In this document: positions 10,890 through 18,942 of the stretch, piece by piece | Position numbering within the stretch: position 1 is the first letter of the stretch | Layout of the letters: each line of letters begins with the position of its first letter | Assembly (NCBI RefSeq): GCF_006519715.1 | Contig: NZ_VIDT01000001.1 | Location: forward strand, 1-56,899 | Source of the DNA: Ideonella azotifigens | GTDB taxonomy: Bacteria; Pseudomonadota; Gammaproteobacteria; Burkholderiales; Burkholderiaceae_C | Length of the DNA stretch: 56,899 nucleotides | Direction: 5' to 3' | Position numbers and translations under genes: made by a program | The notes under the pieces: generated by a model | Seen by the model: only the letters and a program-made list of their open reading frames with translations | Told to the model about the DNA's origin: nothing | Databases searched by the model: none

Positions 10890-12287
10890 TCAGTGCGCGC
10901 GCGGCTCGCCCGCTGCCGACTTGCTTGGCGCGCCGAAGCCGGCCAGGTTCGGCGAACGGCCGGTGAGCGCACTTTGCAGATCGGTGTCGGCGATCCAGAA
11001 GTCGCGCAGCGACTCGACTGCGCCGGTCACGCTGTTGACTTGATCGCGTGCATCGGCGAGCAGTTCGAAGACGCCCGTCAGCATCCCGTTGTAGCGAAGC
11101 ATGTTTTCATCCGAGATGCGCTTGCGCAGCGGCACCAGTTCGTCGCGGTAGTGCCTGGCCAAGTCGTAGGCCGTTCGATAGGCCGAGTACGACTCGCGAA
11201 CTTCCGAGCGGGCATTGGTTGCCACTTCGGCAGTGCGGTGGACCGCCTGCATGTACATCGCCTCCGCACGCGCGGTGCGGGTCGATCCAAAGTCGAACAG
11301 GGGCAGTTCCAGCTCGATCTCGTAGCCAGTCTGGCGGGCTTCGCCGGTCTGGCGCTTGTCGGCATAGCCGACATCAAGCACATTGATGAAGCGGGTCGTC
11401 TTGGTCAGCCCAAGCGACTTTGCCGTGGCTTCCGCATCGCGCTTGGCCATCAGGACGTCCAGGCGCTTGCTGACCGCGGTTTGCTCGGCGTCCTTGGGTT
11501 CAAGCGCCGAACTGGGCGGGTCCGGCAGCCTTTCGGGCAGCGTGAAGCCAAGACTTTCGCCAGAGAGGCCCAGCGCGCGGATCAGTCGCTCTCTTTCGGC
11601 GACCACTTGATGGCGCGCACGCGCCAGGTCGGCCGTGGCATCTGCGTAGAAGGACTGCTCACGCATCTGTTGCAGCCTGCTCAAGTTGCCCGCCTGCAGC
11701 ATGCGTCGCGCCAGTTCGCTCGATGCGTCGGCCGCAAGCTTGACTTGCTCGGCGTACCTCGCGAGTTCCTGCGCGGCCACTGCAGCAAAGAACGCCTTGC
11801 GGGCCTCTGCAGCGATGCCGACCGCTTCGAAGGCAGCCTGGTACTGCGCCTGCTCTAACTGCCGTTGTGCCACCTCGTTGGCAATGGGCATCGTCAAGAG
11901 GCCTGCGAGGTCGAACACCACCGAGCGGTCAACCTCGGTGATACCTCCGCCGGCAAGGTGCCCGAGGCTCAGCCGGGGATTGGCCAGACGACCTGCCCGC
12001 ACCCGTTCCGCTTCTGCAATGCCCAGCTCGGAGAAGCTGGCTTGAAGGCCACGGTTGTTCAGGAACGCGATCTCGACCGCCGCGTCGGCCGTCAGCGGCT
12101 GTTGGAGCAGTTCGCCAACGCGCGCGGCGGCTGAATCGACATCGGACGCCGTTCGCTGAAAGCCGACGCCTTGTCCAGTGCGCTCCCTGGTGAGCTCGGA
12201 GACTTGGCCGGCGCCGCCATCAGGCGAAAACGAAGCGCAGCCGGCCAGAGCCAGTGCTGCTGCAGCAGCAATCGTCAGCCGCATCAT
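10890..12287 (-). CDS. TolC-family outer-membrane lipoprotein of the copper operon
   Basis: 465 residues from ATG 12287, preceded by AAGGAG with good spacing. Signal peptide and lipobox LALAGCASF. The rest is a long alpha-helical, Ala/Gln-rich protein with two TolC repeats: LNNRGLQASFSELGIAEAERV, then EKLAGLL and ELPLFDFGSTRTARAEAMY. The block PLFDFG before a helix is typical of outer-membrane efflux proteins such as CusC. It overlaps the upstream gene by four bases. No inner-membrane pump is encoded beside it, so it may serve a pump elsewhere. Confidence 0.87.
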   Translation of the reverse strand: MMRLTIAAAAALALAGCASFSPDGGAGQVSELTRERTGQGVGFQRTASDVDSAAARVGELLQQPLTADAAVEIAFLNNRGLQASFSELGIAEAERVRAGRLANPRLSLGHLAGGGITEVDRSVVFDLAGLLTMPIANEVAQRQLEQAQYQAAFEAVGIAAEARKAFFAAVAAQELARYAEQVKLAADASSELARRMLQAGNLSRLQQMREQSFYADATADLARARHQVVAERERLIRALGLSGESLGFTLPERLPDPPSSALEPKDAEQTAVSKRLDVLMAKRDAEATAKSLGLTKTTRFINVLDVGYADKRQTGEARQTGYEIELELPLFDFGSTRTARAEAMYMQAVHRTAEVATNARSEVRESYSAYRTAYDLARHYRDELVPLRKRISDENMLRYNGMLTGVFELLADARDQVNSVTGAVESLRDFWIADTDLQSALTGRSPNLAGFGAPSKSAAGEPRAH

Positions 12288-12625
12288 CGCGCGTCTCCTT
12301 GCGGGTGATGCCCCCCATGGGCCGACGCCGCTGGCAGAGAGACCGTGGGCGCGGGAGATCGAGCGGCCGGTGGTGCCGCCAGGGGCATCGCAGGGGCCTC
12401 CTGGCCGGCCGCGGCGCCGTCGTCCCGCAACGCGTCGTTGAGCGCGCGCCAATCGCCGGTCTTGATGTCTTGCCAGCGCGTGTAGTCAGCGAAGGCTGAC
12501 AGGTAGCGCAGCGCCGGAGCCAAGGCTTTCGGGTCCACTGGATCGGGCGGCCTGGACTGGGCAGGCGCGAGCAGCGGCAAGCCGAGCGCGACCACAGGCG
12601 CGAGCCTGCAGAAGAAGTTGTTCAT
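12284..12625 (-). CDS. Small exported protein of the copper operon, function unknown
   Basis: 113 residues from ATG 12625 (MNNFFCRLAPVVAL). A clear signal peptide ends near LLAPAQS. The mature part has LAPALRYLSAFADYTRWQD and DWRALNDALRDD, then a Pro/Ala-rich tail ending SAHGGHHPQGDAR. The conserved YLSAFADY block suggests a real family that accompanies TolC and multicopper oxidase genes; the His-rich end could bind metal. The stop overlaps the start of the TolC-type gene (ATGA), so the two are coupled. Confidence 0.75.
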   Translation of the reverse strand: MNNFFCRLAPVVALGLPLLAPAQSRPPDPVDPKALAPALRYLSAFADYTRWQDIKTGDWRALNDALRDDGAAAGQEAPAMPLAAPPAARSPAPTVSLPAASAHGGHHPQGDAR

Positions 12626-12738
12626 GAATCGCAACCAATTGAGTCGGCGGCTCAGCAATGCGAGCCGCAAGACGCTCGGCACGACCGCTTTGCGGACGCG
12701 CGAGCCCCGTCAGGCCTCCTGAAGAGGCCCAAGGTGGG

Positions 12739-13155
12739 TCAGGTGGTTCGGGGAGGGCGCTCCTGGCCGCCCGAGAAGAAGCTGGGCAACGGCGCCGTGT
12801 AGGAAGCAAACCGCACAGCCGTGAAGCCCAACGGCTCAGCAAGCACCGGCACGGCACTCACCAGGGGTGTCAGCGAGCAGCATGCCGAACACATGTTGCA
12901 CTTGTCCGAGCCCGCATGATGATGGCGTTGCTCGCCGTGGGCATGTTCGGCATCTGCCCGGGCGTCAGACGGACCCGCCTCGTGAACCACGTGGTGCGCC
13001 ATTCCCGCGTTCGCCTCGGAGGAACCTTCGGCCATGCGGAGCTCGTTGTGCGAGCCTGCATCACCTGCCGAGCAGAGCATGGCGGCCGCCACCGCGCCCC
13101 GCAAGGGAAGCAGCACGGCCAGCAGCAGCAGGAAGCAGAGGCGAACGGTTTTCAC
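12739..13155 (-). CDS. Exported His/Cys-rich protein, DUF2946/CopL-like
   Basis: 138 residues from a GTG at 13155; a GTG at 13215 is also in frame but lies almost at the predicted transcription start. The N-terminus VKTVRLCFLLLLAVLLP is a good signal peptide. The middle is His-rich (MAHHVVHE, HAHGEQRHHHAG) and is followed by KCNMCSACCS, the Cys cluster seen in DUF2946 and CopL-like periplasmic proteins of copper loci. It is the first gene after the CueR-type promoter and probably binds copper. The exact start is uncertain because no clear Shine-Dalgarno is visible. Confidence 0.7.
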   Translation of the reverse strand: MKTVRLCFLLLLAVLLPLRGAVAAAMLCSAGDAGSHNELRMAEGSSEANAGMAHHVVHEAGPSDARADAEHAHGEQRHHHAGSDKCNMCSACCSLTPLVSAVPVLAEPLGFTAVRFASYTAPLPSFFSGGQERPPRTT

Positions 13156-13224
13156 AAAGGCTGAAAAGACTGGAAATTGGCTTTTTTGCCATTCATGGCA
13201 ATGGGTCCAACTCACCGAAACATG

Positions 13225-13255
13225 ATCCTAAACCCTCCACCTGTGGCAAGGTCAA
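13225..13255 (-). promoter_or_regulatory. CueR/MerR-type copper promoter with 19-bp spacer
   Basis: On the minus strand, -35 TTGACC (13250-13255) and -10 TAGGAT (13225-13230) are separated by exactly 19 bases, the over-long spacer that needs a MerR-family activator. The spacer holds the imperfect dyad ACCTTGCC with GGAGGGT, the half-site pattern of CueR operators. It points into the copper operon that ends at 7814. No MerR-family gene is visible in the window, so the activator must be encoded elsewhere. Confidence 0.88.
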
Positions 13256-13400
13256 GCATGGGCAAGTGGTCCAGCGGCTGCGGCCGAACCTGCTGGTATG
13301 GGGAAAGCCTACGTCGGGCCTGCGCAAGCTGGACAAGTGGCTGCGTCATCGACTGCGGGCGATCCAGCTCTGGCACTGGGCCCATCGTCTACTTGAACCG
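13255..13400 (+). pseudogene. Remnant of a group II intron reverse transcriptase/maturase
   Basis: One frame reads LRKLDKWLRHRLRAIQLWHW (about 13318-13380), which matches the conserved maturase end of group II intron proteins (a leucine/arginine block followed by a Trp). The protein before and after this block is missing, and the frame dissolves into unrelated sequence. No intron domain V could be identified. It marks an old insertion at the junction between the copper operon and the ICE. Confidence 0.45.
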
Positions 13401-13494
13401 ACTTGGCGCCCCCCAGACTCTCCTGACCTCAAACTCCCGAGCCGCCCGGTGCGGACCCGTAGGCCGGGTGGTGTGGCAGGGGCGCCGAAAAAAC

Positions 13495-13519
13495 AAAGCC
13501 CGCGACATGCGCGGGCTTT
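13495..13519 (-). terminator. Strong hairpin terminator, minus strand
   Basis: AAAGCCCGCG (13495-13504) pairs perfectly with CGCGGGCTTT (13510-13519) over a 5-base loop. On the minus strand it is followed by TGTTTTTT, a T-run, so it ends a leftward transcript. It stands next to a tRNA-end-like sequence, as terminators often do after tRNA genes. Confidence 0.7.
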
Positions 13520-13522
13520 GAC

Positions 13523-13545
13523 TGGCGGAGGGAGTCTTTCGAACC
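13523..13545 (-). other. Candidate attachment site / tRNA 3'-end remnant
   Basis: On the minus strand the sequence runs GGTTCGAA, a short gap, then CTCCCTCCGCCA, which looks like the T-loop and acceptor end of a tRNA with encoded CCA. The T-stem does not pair, so this is not a working tRNA. It lies between a terminator and the integrase gene, where tyrosine integrases of this type leave attL. No matching copy was found near 49.4-50 kb, so the call is tentative. Confidence 0.35.
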
Positions 13546-13690
13546 GGTATCTCAGGACGTCCCACTAGATCCCGACACCTCATCTAGGCCATTGATTTCA
13601 TTTGATTTTTCTTCCACTCATGTCCATAGTGATTTCATGACGTCTTGTCAAAGCGCGGCGCGCTCTGTAGGTACATCTGTAGGTAGAGAA

Positions 13691-14929
13691 ATGACCAGCC
13701 CAATACACCGACTGTCGGCACGCGCCGTTCAGAGTCAGGCCGAACCTGGGTACTACGCCGACGGCGCCGGGCTCTATCTGCAGGTCAAATTGACCGCGAA
13801 GAACACCGCTGTGACGCGGTCATGGCTGTTCCGTTACAGCCATAGCCAGCGTGCGCGATGGATGGGCCTTGGTTCGGCTCGTGACGTCAGCTTGGCGCAG
13901 GCACGACAACAGGCTGCCGATTGCAGGCGCCTTTTGGCACAGGGCAAGGATCCCATTGACGAGCGCAATGGGGAACGCACTCTCCTGCTTGTCAAAAAGC
14001 AGCGCGCAATGAGCTTCGACAAATGCGCCGAGGCCTACATCGCCGCGCATCGTGATGCGTGGAGGAACGCCAAACATGCGGCGCAATGGGAAAGCACACT
14101 TCGGCTTCACGCGAGCCCTGTGATCGGGAAGTTGCCAATCCACGAAGTCGAGTTGCGGCACCTACTGTTGATCCTTGAACCGATTTGGCGAGATCGCACG
14201 GAGACCGCTTCACGTGTGAGGGGCCGCATCGAGTCCATATTGGATTGGGCGACGGTTCGTCAGTTGCGGCACGGCGACAACCCTGCACGCTGGCGCGGGC
14301 ACTTGGACCAACTGCTGCCAGCACCAACCAAAGTCAAAAAGGTCGAGCATCACGCGGCCATACCCTTCACGGGCATGCTCGACTTCATGCAGAAGCTCGC
14401 AGGACAAGAAGGCACCGGCGCACGCGCCCTCACCTTCTTGATCCTCACCGCAGCGCGCTCGGGTGAAGTCCGTGGCGCGACCAGCGGCGAAATTGACCCT
14501 CAGACCCGCGTTTGGAACATCCCGGCCACGCGGATGAAGGCGGGGCGCGAACACAGAGTGCCACTATCGGACGCGGCCTGGAGGCTCTTGCCAGACCCAC
14601 TGCCGCAAGATTCCACCGTCCTGCTCTTCCCCTCGCCCCGTGGAGAGCAACTCTCGGACATGACTCTGACCGCGGTGATGCGACGCATGCAGGTTGGCGC
14701 GGTTCCGCATGGGTTTCGTTCGACCTTCCGTGACTGGTGCGCGGAAGCTACCGACGTGTCCCGCGAGGTCGCCGAAATGGCACTCGCACACGCAATCGGT
14801 GACAAGGTTGAAGCAGCATATCGCCGAGGCGATCTGTTTGAAAAGCGGCGAAAGCTCATGGACGAGTGGGCACACCACTGCTCCAGCAAGCCAAGCCGGC
14901 TCAAGTCGACGGTATCGACCAACGGCTGA
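13691..14929 (+). CDS. Tyrosine-type integrase (P4/DUF4102-like) of the ICE
   Basis: 412 residues from ATG 13691. The N-terminal arm-binding part (DGAGLYLQVKL, WLFRYSHSQRARWMGLGSA) is followed by a core-binding domain and the catalytic domain. The catalytic residues are visible: Arg in TAARSGEVRGAT, HGFRSTFRDWCAE with the H-x-x-R pair, the second His in ALAHAIGD and the nucleophile Tyr in VEAAYRRGDLFEKR. It should integrate and excise the element at a tRNA-like site. It opens the mobile element and reads inward, and AlpA lies 300 bp downstream. Codon use is less GC-biased than in the backbone genes. Confidence 0.93.
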   Translation: MTSPIHRLSARAVQSQAEPGYYADGAGLYLQVKLTAKNTAVTRSWLFRYSHSQRARWMGLGSARDVSLAQARQQAADCRRLLAQGKDPIDERNGERTLLLVKKQRAMSFDKCAEAYIAAHRDAWRNAKHAAQWESTLRLHASPVIGKLPIHEVELRHLLLILEPIWRDRTETASRVRGRIESILDWATVRQLRHGDNPARWRGHLDQLLPAPTKVKKVEHHAAIPFTGMLDFMQKLAGQEGTGARALTFLILTAARSGEVRGATSGEIDPQTRVWNIPATRMKAGREHRVPLSDAAWRLLPDPLPQDSTVLLFPSPRGEQLSDMTLTAVMRRMQVGAVPHGFRSTFRDWCAEATDVSREVAEMALAHAIGDKVEAAYRRGDLFEKRRKLMDEWAHHCSSKPSRLKSTVSTNG

Positions 14930-15234
14930 TCGGCACAAAGCCCGCGCTTTCGCCCACGGCCGCGCGGAACTGGCGGGCAAGCAGTCGCTCACGAGCAAAC
15001 GCCGCACGACTTCGCGTTGCGAATGCAGTTGGCGGGCGATGGTGGCCAACAGCTCCTTCGTGATGCAGTTCAGGCGCCGGGGCGAGATCCGCGCTACCAA
15101 GTCCAGGGGCGGTGACCATGGTGCCGCCCTGGATGCGAAGCAGGTAACGAGCAGGATTGCAGCCCGAATCGAGCACATCGCCGATCCCGCGCGCGTCCTA
15201 GAGTTGCGCACATGCCTCTCACCGGAGATCGCCT
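14930..15234. other. No gene identified
   Basis: 305 bases between the integrase and AlpA. Open frames exist on both strands, but none has a recognisable motif, ribosome site or family match. The space may carry the arm sites for the integrase and the AlpA promoter; I could not identify them. Confidence 0.4.
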
Positions 15235-15465
15235 GTGCAATCCAACCCTTCCGAACAATCGCGTGGCCACGCGGAGGCCGTGACGCCGGTCTTTCTACGG
15301 ATGCCCACTGTCATGCGCATGACAGGCCTCGGCCGGTCGACAATCTATCGACTGATCGCGGACCACAAGTTCCCGAGCCCGGTGCGCCTTGGCCCTCGCG
15401 CAGTTGCGTGGAGGAGTTCAGACCTCGATCAGTGGAGCGAAGCTCGTCCTTTGGTTGCGCACTGA
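15235..15465 (+). CDS. AlpA-family excisionase/regulator
   Basis: 76 residues with a GTG start at 15235, preceded by GGAG. The helix-turn-helix reads FLRMPTVMRMTGLGRSTIY, followed by RLIADHKFPSPVRLGPRAVA and WRSSDLDQW, the standard AlpA signature (phage P4 AlpA/Vis-like). Such proteins activate or direct excision by the neighbouring integrase. It is the only likely excision factor in the element. Confidence 0.92.
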   Translation: MQSNPSEQSRGHAEAVTPVFLRMPTVMRMTGLGRSTIYRLIADHKFPSPVRLGPRAVAWRSSDLDQWSEARPLVAH

Positions 15466-15688
15466 CCTGCGAAACGCGCAGCGGCCTTCATCGGGGCCAG
15501 CTTCGTGTCGCATCTGACGGTCTCACCGGCAGCGCCAATTTCAGCACCGCATCGCCGACCACCTGCCGTGCAACCACCGCAGCCCGGCGTCATGCCGTGA
15601 ATCAATGGCGTGAAGGCACAGTGCAACGACCAACCGGTCCGACGCCCACAAGCACTGCCAACGCGGTGATGCGAGGCACATACGACCG
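15466..15688. other. No gene identified
   Basis: 223 bases between AlpA and the small membrane protein. I see no convincing frame, terminator or repeat. Confidence 0.35.
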
Positions 15689-16000
15689 CTACGCAGTGAG
15701 CAGCGTCGCAAGTTTCAGCGCGTACCCGAAGGCGAGCACGAGCACCACCCAGCGCCCCCAACGCCATGTCGTGAAGTGGTAGCGAGGATTCTGGACCACC
15801 GCTTGATGGGCGCGCTGAATCGCCGCGAAGCCGCAATATGCCAACACGCATTGCCCCGCCAGTCCCAGGTGAGCCGGCAGACCGAAAACGAAGTTCGCCC
15901 ACGCCACCGGCCAAGCCACGGCATCGGCAAAAGCGAGCAGGCGTCGACCCGGCCAGACTCGGGCGTCTGGCTGCGGCGTGCGCTGAAGGATCATCAACAT
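15689..16000 (-). CDS. Small membrane protein, unknown function
   Basis: 103 residues from ATG 16000 (MLMILQRTP), preceded on the minus strand by GGGAG. At least two membrane helices are evident: AWPVAWANFVFGLPAHLG with VLAYCGFAAIQ, and WVVLVLAFGYALKLATLL at the C-terminus. I do not recognise the family. It stands alone on the minus strand inside the ICE, next to AlpA. Confidence 0.6.
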   Translation of the reverse strand: MLMILQRTPQPDARVWPGRRLLAFADAVAWPVAWANFVFGLPAHLGLAGQCVLAYCGFAAIQRAHQAVVQNPRYHFTTWRWGRWVVLVLAFGYALKLATLLTA

Positions 16001-16737
16001 CGTGTTTCTCCCAAAGTGAGCAGAACCCGGATCTCGTCTGCCAACGACCACCGGCCTATTGAAGTCAGGCCTGTCTTCCCTGCCTGCCCAAAGTTCCGAG
16101 GGAGCCGCTTGTGGCTGTTGTTCCCTCGGAGAAAGCCAGGCTGTCGAGCTGGTGCTTGCCCCGCATTCGTCGGTCGCCGTGCGGCATCAAGCGCGCCGCC
16201 TGCGAGCGCGGCGGCAAGGGGACCGTGGAATAAACAGAGGGCACCCGCGTGAGCGGGGCGCAGGCCGTTTATGCCGCGAAAGCCCCTTGCGGCTGCGCGT
16301 GCGGCGCGACGATCCGCATGTCTGGCGACCGGCGAGGCGAGGCATGGGCGAATGCATGGCGACGAGGGGATCGGGCAAGCATAGGCCCTGGGCCGTAGCG
16401 CAGACCGCAGTCTCCGTGCGTGCGGAAGCATGCGCGCCCATTGCTGGCATTTACGCTTTGTGACGTAACGCCTCTGGACAATACCTCCCTCCGTAGACAT
16501 CAATAGCGACTTGAACAAGGCCGACTCCGAAGCGGTCCGACAAGCACCCGTCGCCCGATGTGGTTCGCTTGGAAAAACGGGGGGCGCCTGAACAGCAACG
16601 ACGTCAGTCTGAGCGACCCGATGGCGCACCCCGGCATCGACGCAGATCGTTTCCAGTGCCCACGGCAACGGGACCACCGTCTCTGCGGCCGCGAACGGCT
16701 GTACGCCTCGCGCGTCGTCCGGACAGGAGATTGCGCC
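16001..16737. other. Long intergenic region without a gene
   Basis: About 740 bases with only shadow-like frames and no family match. There is a short GC-rich stretch of alternating repeats near 16180-16330. It must contain the promoter of the ArgP-like regulator at 16738 and of the small membrane protein at 16000. No terminator or clear operator was seen. Confidence 0.4.
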
Positions 16738-17724
16738 ATGCTGGACAGAGATCAACTGGAGACGTTTGCGAGCGTGGCCGAGCAACAGAGCTTCGAGCGC
16801 GCAGCCACGCTTTTGAACGTGACGCGAGGTGCCGTCTCGCAACGGATCAAGGCACTCGAAGAGTCGCTCGCGACCATCCTTCTCCTGCGCGACAAGCCCG
16901 TCACACCGACGCCTGCTGGCGAGGTGCTGTTGCGTCACGTCAAGGCGCTGCGCCTGCTGGAGGCGTCCTCTCTGCGCGAGCTCTTGAACCCATCGGTTGG
17001 AGAAGGCCCTGTGCCGCTGGCAATTGCGGTGAACGCGGACTCCCTGGCCACCTGGTTCATGCCGCTGCTGCGCGACCTCTTCGCGCAGCGCGCCGTCGCG
17101 CTTGAGGTCGTCACCGATGACCAGGACCACACATCCGGACGCTTGCGCCGTGGCGAGGTCGTCGGTTGCATCTCGACTGATGCCAAGGCAGCCTCGGGCT
17201 TCGTCGCAGAACCTCTCGGAGCCATGGAGTACCGCTGCTACGCGACACCAGCTTTCGTGGCAGAGTTTCTGGGTGACGGTCTGACGGTCGCGAACGTGTT
17301 GCGCGCGCCCGCGATCCATTTCAATCGCAAGGACGCGCTGCATGCGGAATTCCTGCAACGGCGCTTCGGTGTTCGCATCGACCGCTATCCACGCCACTAC
17401 CTGCCCTCCCCGTCCGCTCTGCTCGAAGGCATCGCCATGGGTGCCGGCTACGGGTTGGCGCCCTCCACCCAAGCCCAACGTCTGCTTCAGGAAGGGGTGC
17501 TGCAAGAGCTGGCACCGGGCGATCCTGTGCACGTCGACTTGTTCTGGCATCACTGGGAGATGGAGCCGCCCATCGCCAGGGAGATCACCGACTTGATCGT
17601 TGGCCATGCGGCGAAGTGCCTCATCCAACCGCGCCGGCCGACCGGCAAGCCACGCCGGCAGCGGACGCTGTCTCCGCTACCGGCGCGACGCAGGGCACGC
17701 GAGGTGGTCATCGCGTCGATGTAG
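16738..17724 (+). CDS. LysR-family regulator, ArgP/LysG-like
   Basis: 328 residues from ATG 16738, with ACAGGAGA upstream. The N-terminal helix-turn-helix reads LDRDQLETFASVAEQQSFE and AATLLNVTRGAVSQRIKALE, the pattern of ArgP (IciA) and LysG regulators, which usually control basic amino-acid exporters. The C-terminal effector domain has FNRKDALHAEFLQRRFG, close to ArgP. A basic tail of about 30 residues (GKPRRQRTLSPLPARRRAR) extends past the normal end and overlaps the last 48 bases of the convergent transporter gene. No LysE-type exporter is adjacent; the possible target is the transporter itself. Confidence 0.87.
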   Translation: MLDRDQLETFASVAEQQSFERAATLLNVTRGAVSQRIKALEESLATILLLRDKPVTPTPAGEVLLRHVKALRLLEASSLRELLNPSVGEGPVPLAIAVNADSLATWFMPLLRDLFAQRAVALEVVTDDQDHTSGRLRRGEVVGCISTDAKAASGFVAEPLGAMEYRCYATPAFVAEFLGDGLTVANVLRAPAIHFNRKDALHAEFLQRRFGVRIDRYPRHYLPSPSALLEGIAMGAGYGLAPSTQAQRLLQEGVLQELAPGDPVHVDLFWHHWEMEPPIAREITDLIVGHAAKCLIQPRRPTGKPRRQRTLSPLPARRRAREVVIASM

Positions 17725-18942
17725 CGTGGCTCGCGCCACGCCGGCGCACGCCAATCCGGCAAGGAGCGAGACAAGCTCGCGATTCGGAATTGGTAAACCC
17801 AGCCAGCTCACAACGAAGACAGCCGACGCGACAAGAAAGCCCGTCGCGATCACCCAGGTTTCGTCAACCTTGTGCCCATGCCTTCCCCGCAGAAAGCCAT
17901 AAAGGCTGACACCGACACTGGCGATGTAGACCACATTGACCGACACCATCATGTCCACAATGGGCAAGCCGCTGGCCGTCAAAGTCGCTGAGACGGCCAT
18001 GGCGATGGCCGCCGGGACAATAGGCCTCACCGATAGATGGCGAGGCTCCGCTGCCTGCAACGCTGACACCATGGCGCGAAGCACCGCGCCCCCCGATCCC
18101 AGCGCTGCGACGCCGAGCGCTCCAAGCATCGTCGGGCCGGCACCGACCGCCAGATGCTTCGCCGCCAGAGACAGCGCCTGCGGCACGACCTGCTTGGGAT
18201 CCGCTACGCCAGGCCACCCGGGCTGGGCAATCGTGGACAGCACGACCGCAGGGGGCAGGAAGGCCAGGAAGAGCAGGCCCACGCCAGCCAGCAGGCATCC
18301 ACAGATGGCTGCGCCTGGTCCACGCGCAGCAAGAACGAACTGGTGGTAGTCCGCTCCGGTGCAGACGAGCAGGCCCACGCCAATGGCGATCGTGAAGGTC
18401 TGCGCCACGCCAAGCGACGGCAAGGCCTGAGCGAATGCCGGCAATGATCCGATGTAGAGGTCAACACCGCCGCTCGTGACCAATGCAAACAAGAGGACCA
18501 TCGCGCTGACTGCGAGGCAACCGGCGAAGACGACAGAAGCCGCGCGCAACTCGACGCGAGACGCCGCGAAGATCAGCGCAATGGCGGCGGCATGTGCTGG
18601 CACGGCGCGGACACCCAACAGGCGGATGACGGCGACGGCGCCATGGATCTGCGCGGCCAGCACGCCCGCCATCCAGACGACAGATAGCAGTGCGACCAGT
18701 CGTCGCACGCGCTCCCCGCACTGATCCCCAAGCAGGTCCCACACCGAAAGACCCGCCTGCCACAGCCGGCCCGCGACAGCAGCCATCGCAATCATCCCCA
18801 GCCCAGTCGCAACGCCGTAGACAGCACCCGCCATGCCGAATCTCAGGGCGTATTCGCCCGAACCGAACAGGAAGCCAGTGCCGTAACTGGCCGAGATTAG
18901 GAGTGCGCCGACCTGAAGAGCGCCCAGCGTCCGTGCCGTCAT
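17677..18942 (-). CDS. Sodium:solute-symporter-like transporter (LeuT fold)
   Basis: 421 residues, about 11 membrane helices. The start MTARTLGALQVGALLISASY leads into GTGFLFGSGEYALRFGMAG, the unwound first-helix motif of sodium/solute symporters, and later LLVCTGADYHQFVLAARG. Substrate unknown. The ATG at 18942 overlaps the stop of the upstream desaturase gene (ATGA), so the two are translated together. Its 3' end overlaps the LysR gene by 48 bases on the opposite strand. A transporter of this family coupled to a desaturase is an unusual pair. Confidence 0.75.
   Translation of the reverse strand: MTARTLGALQVGALLISASYGTGFLFGSGEYALRFGMAGAVYGVATGLGMIAMAAVAGRLWQAGLSVWDLLGDQCGERVRRLVALLSVVWMAGVLAAQIHGAVAVIRLLGVRAVPAHAAAIALIFAASRVELRAASVVFAGCLAVSAMVLLFALVTSGGVDLYIGSLPAFAQALPSLGVAQTFTIAIGVGLLVCTGADYHQFVLAARGPGAAICGCLLAGVGLLFLAFLPPAVVLSTIAQPGWPGVADPKQVVPQALSLAAKHLAVGAGPTMLGALGVAALGSGGAVLRAMVSALQAAEPRHLSVRPIVPAAIAMAVSATLTASGLPIVDMMVSVNVVYIASVGVSLYGFLRGRHGHKVDETWVIATGFLVASAVFVVSWLGLPIPNRELVSLLAGLACAGVARATLHRRDDHLACPASRR

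Noticed and set aside
13523-13597. A functional tRNA gene
   Set aside because: The T-stem does not pair and no anticodon or D arm can be drawn; only an acceptor-like end is present.
14930-15234. A possible minus-strand gene fragment after the integrase
   Set aside because: A basic helical stretch is readable, but I could not assign it to any family, and it overlaps the integrase end.
15994-17628. A 544-codon minus-strand frame opposite the ArgP-like gene
   Set aside because: No family pattern. It is antisense to a complete LysR gene; high GC gives long shadow frames.
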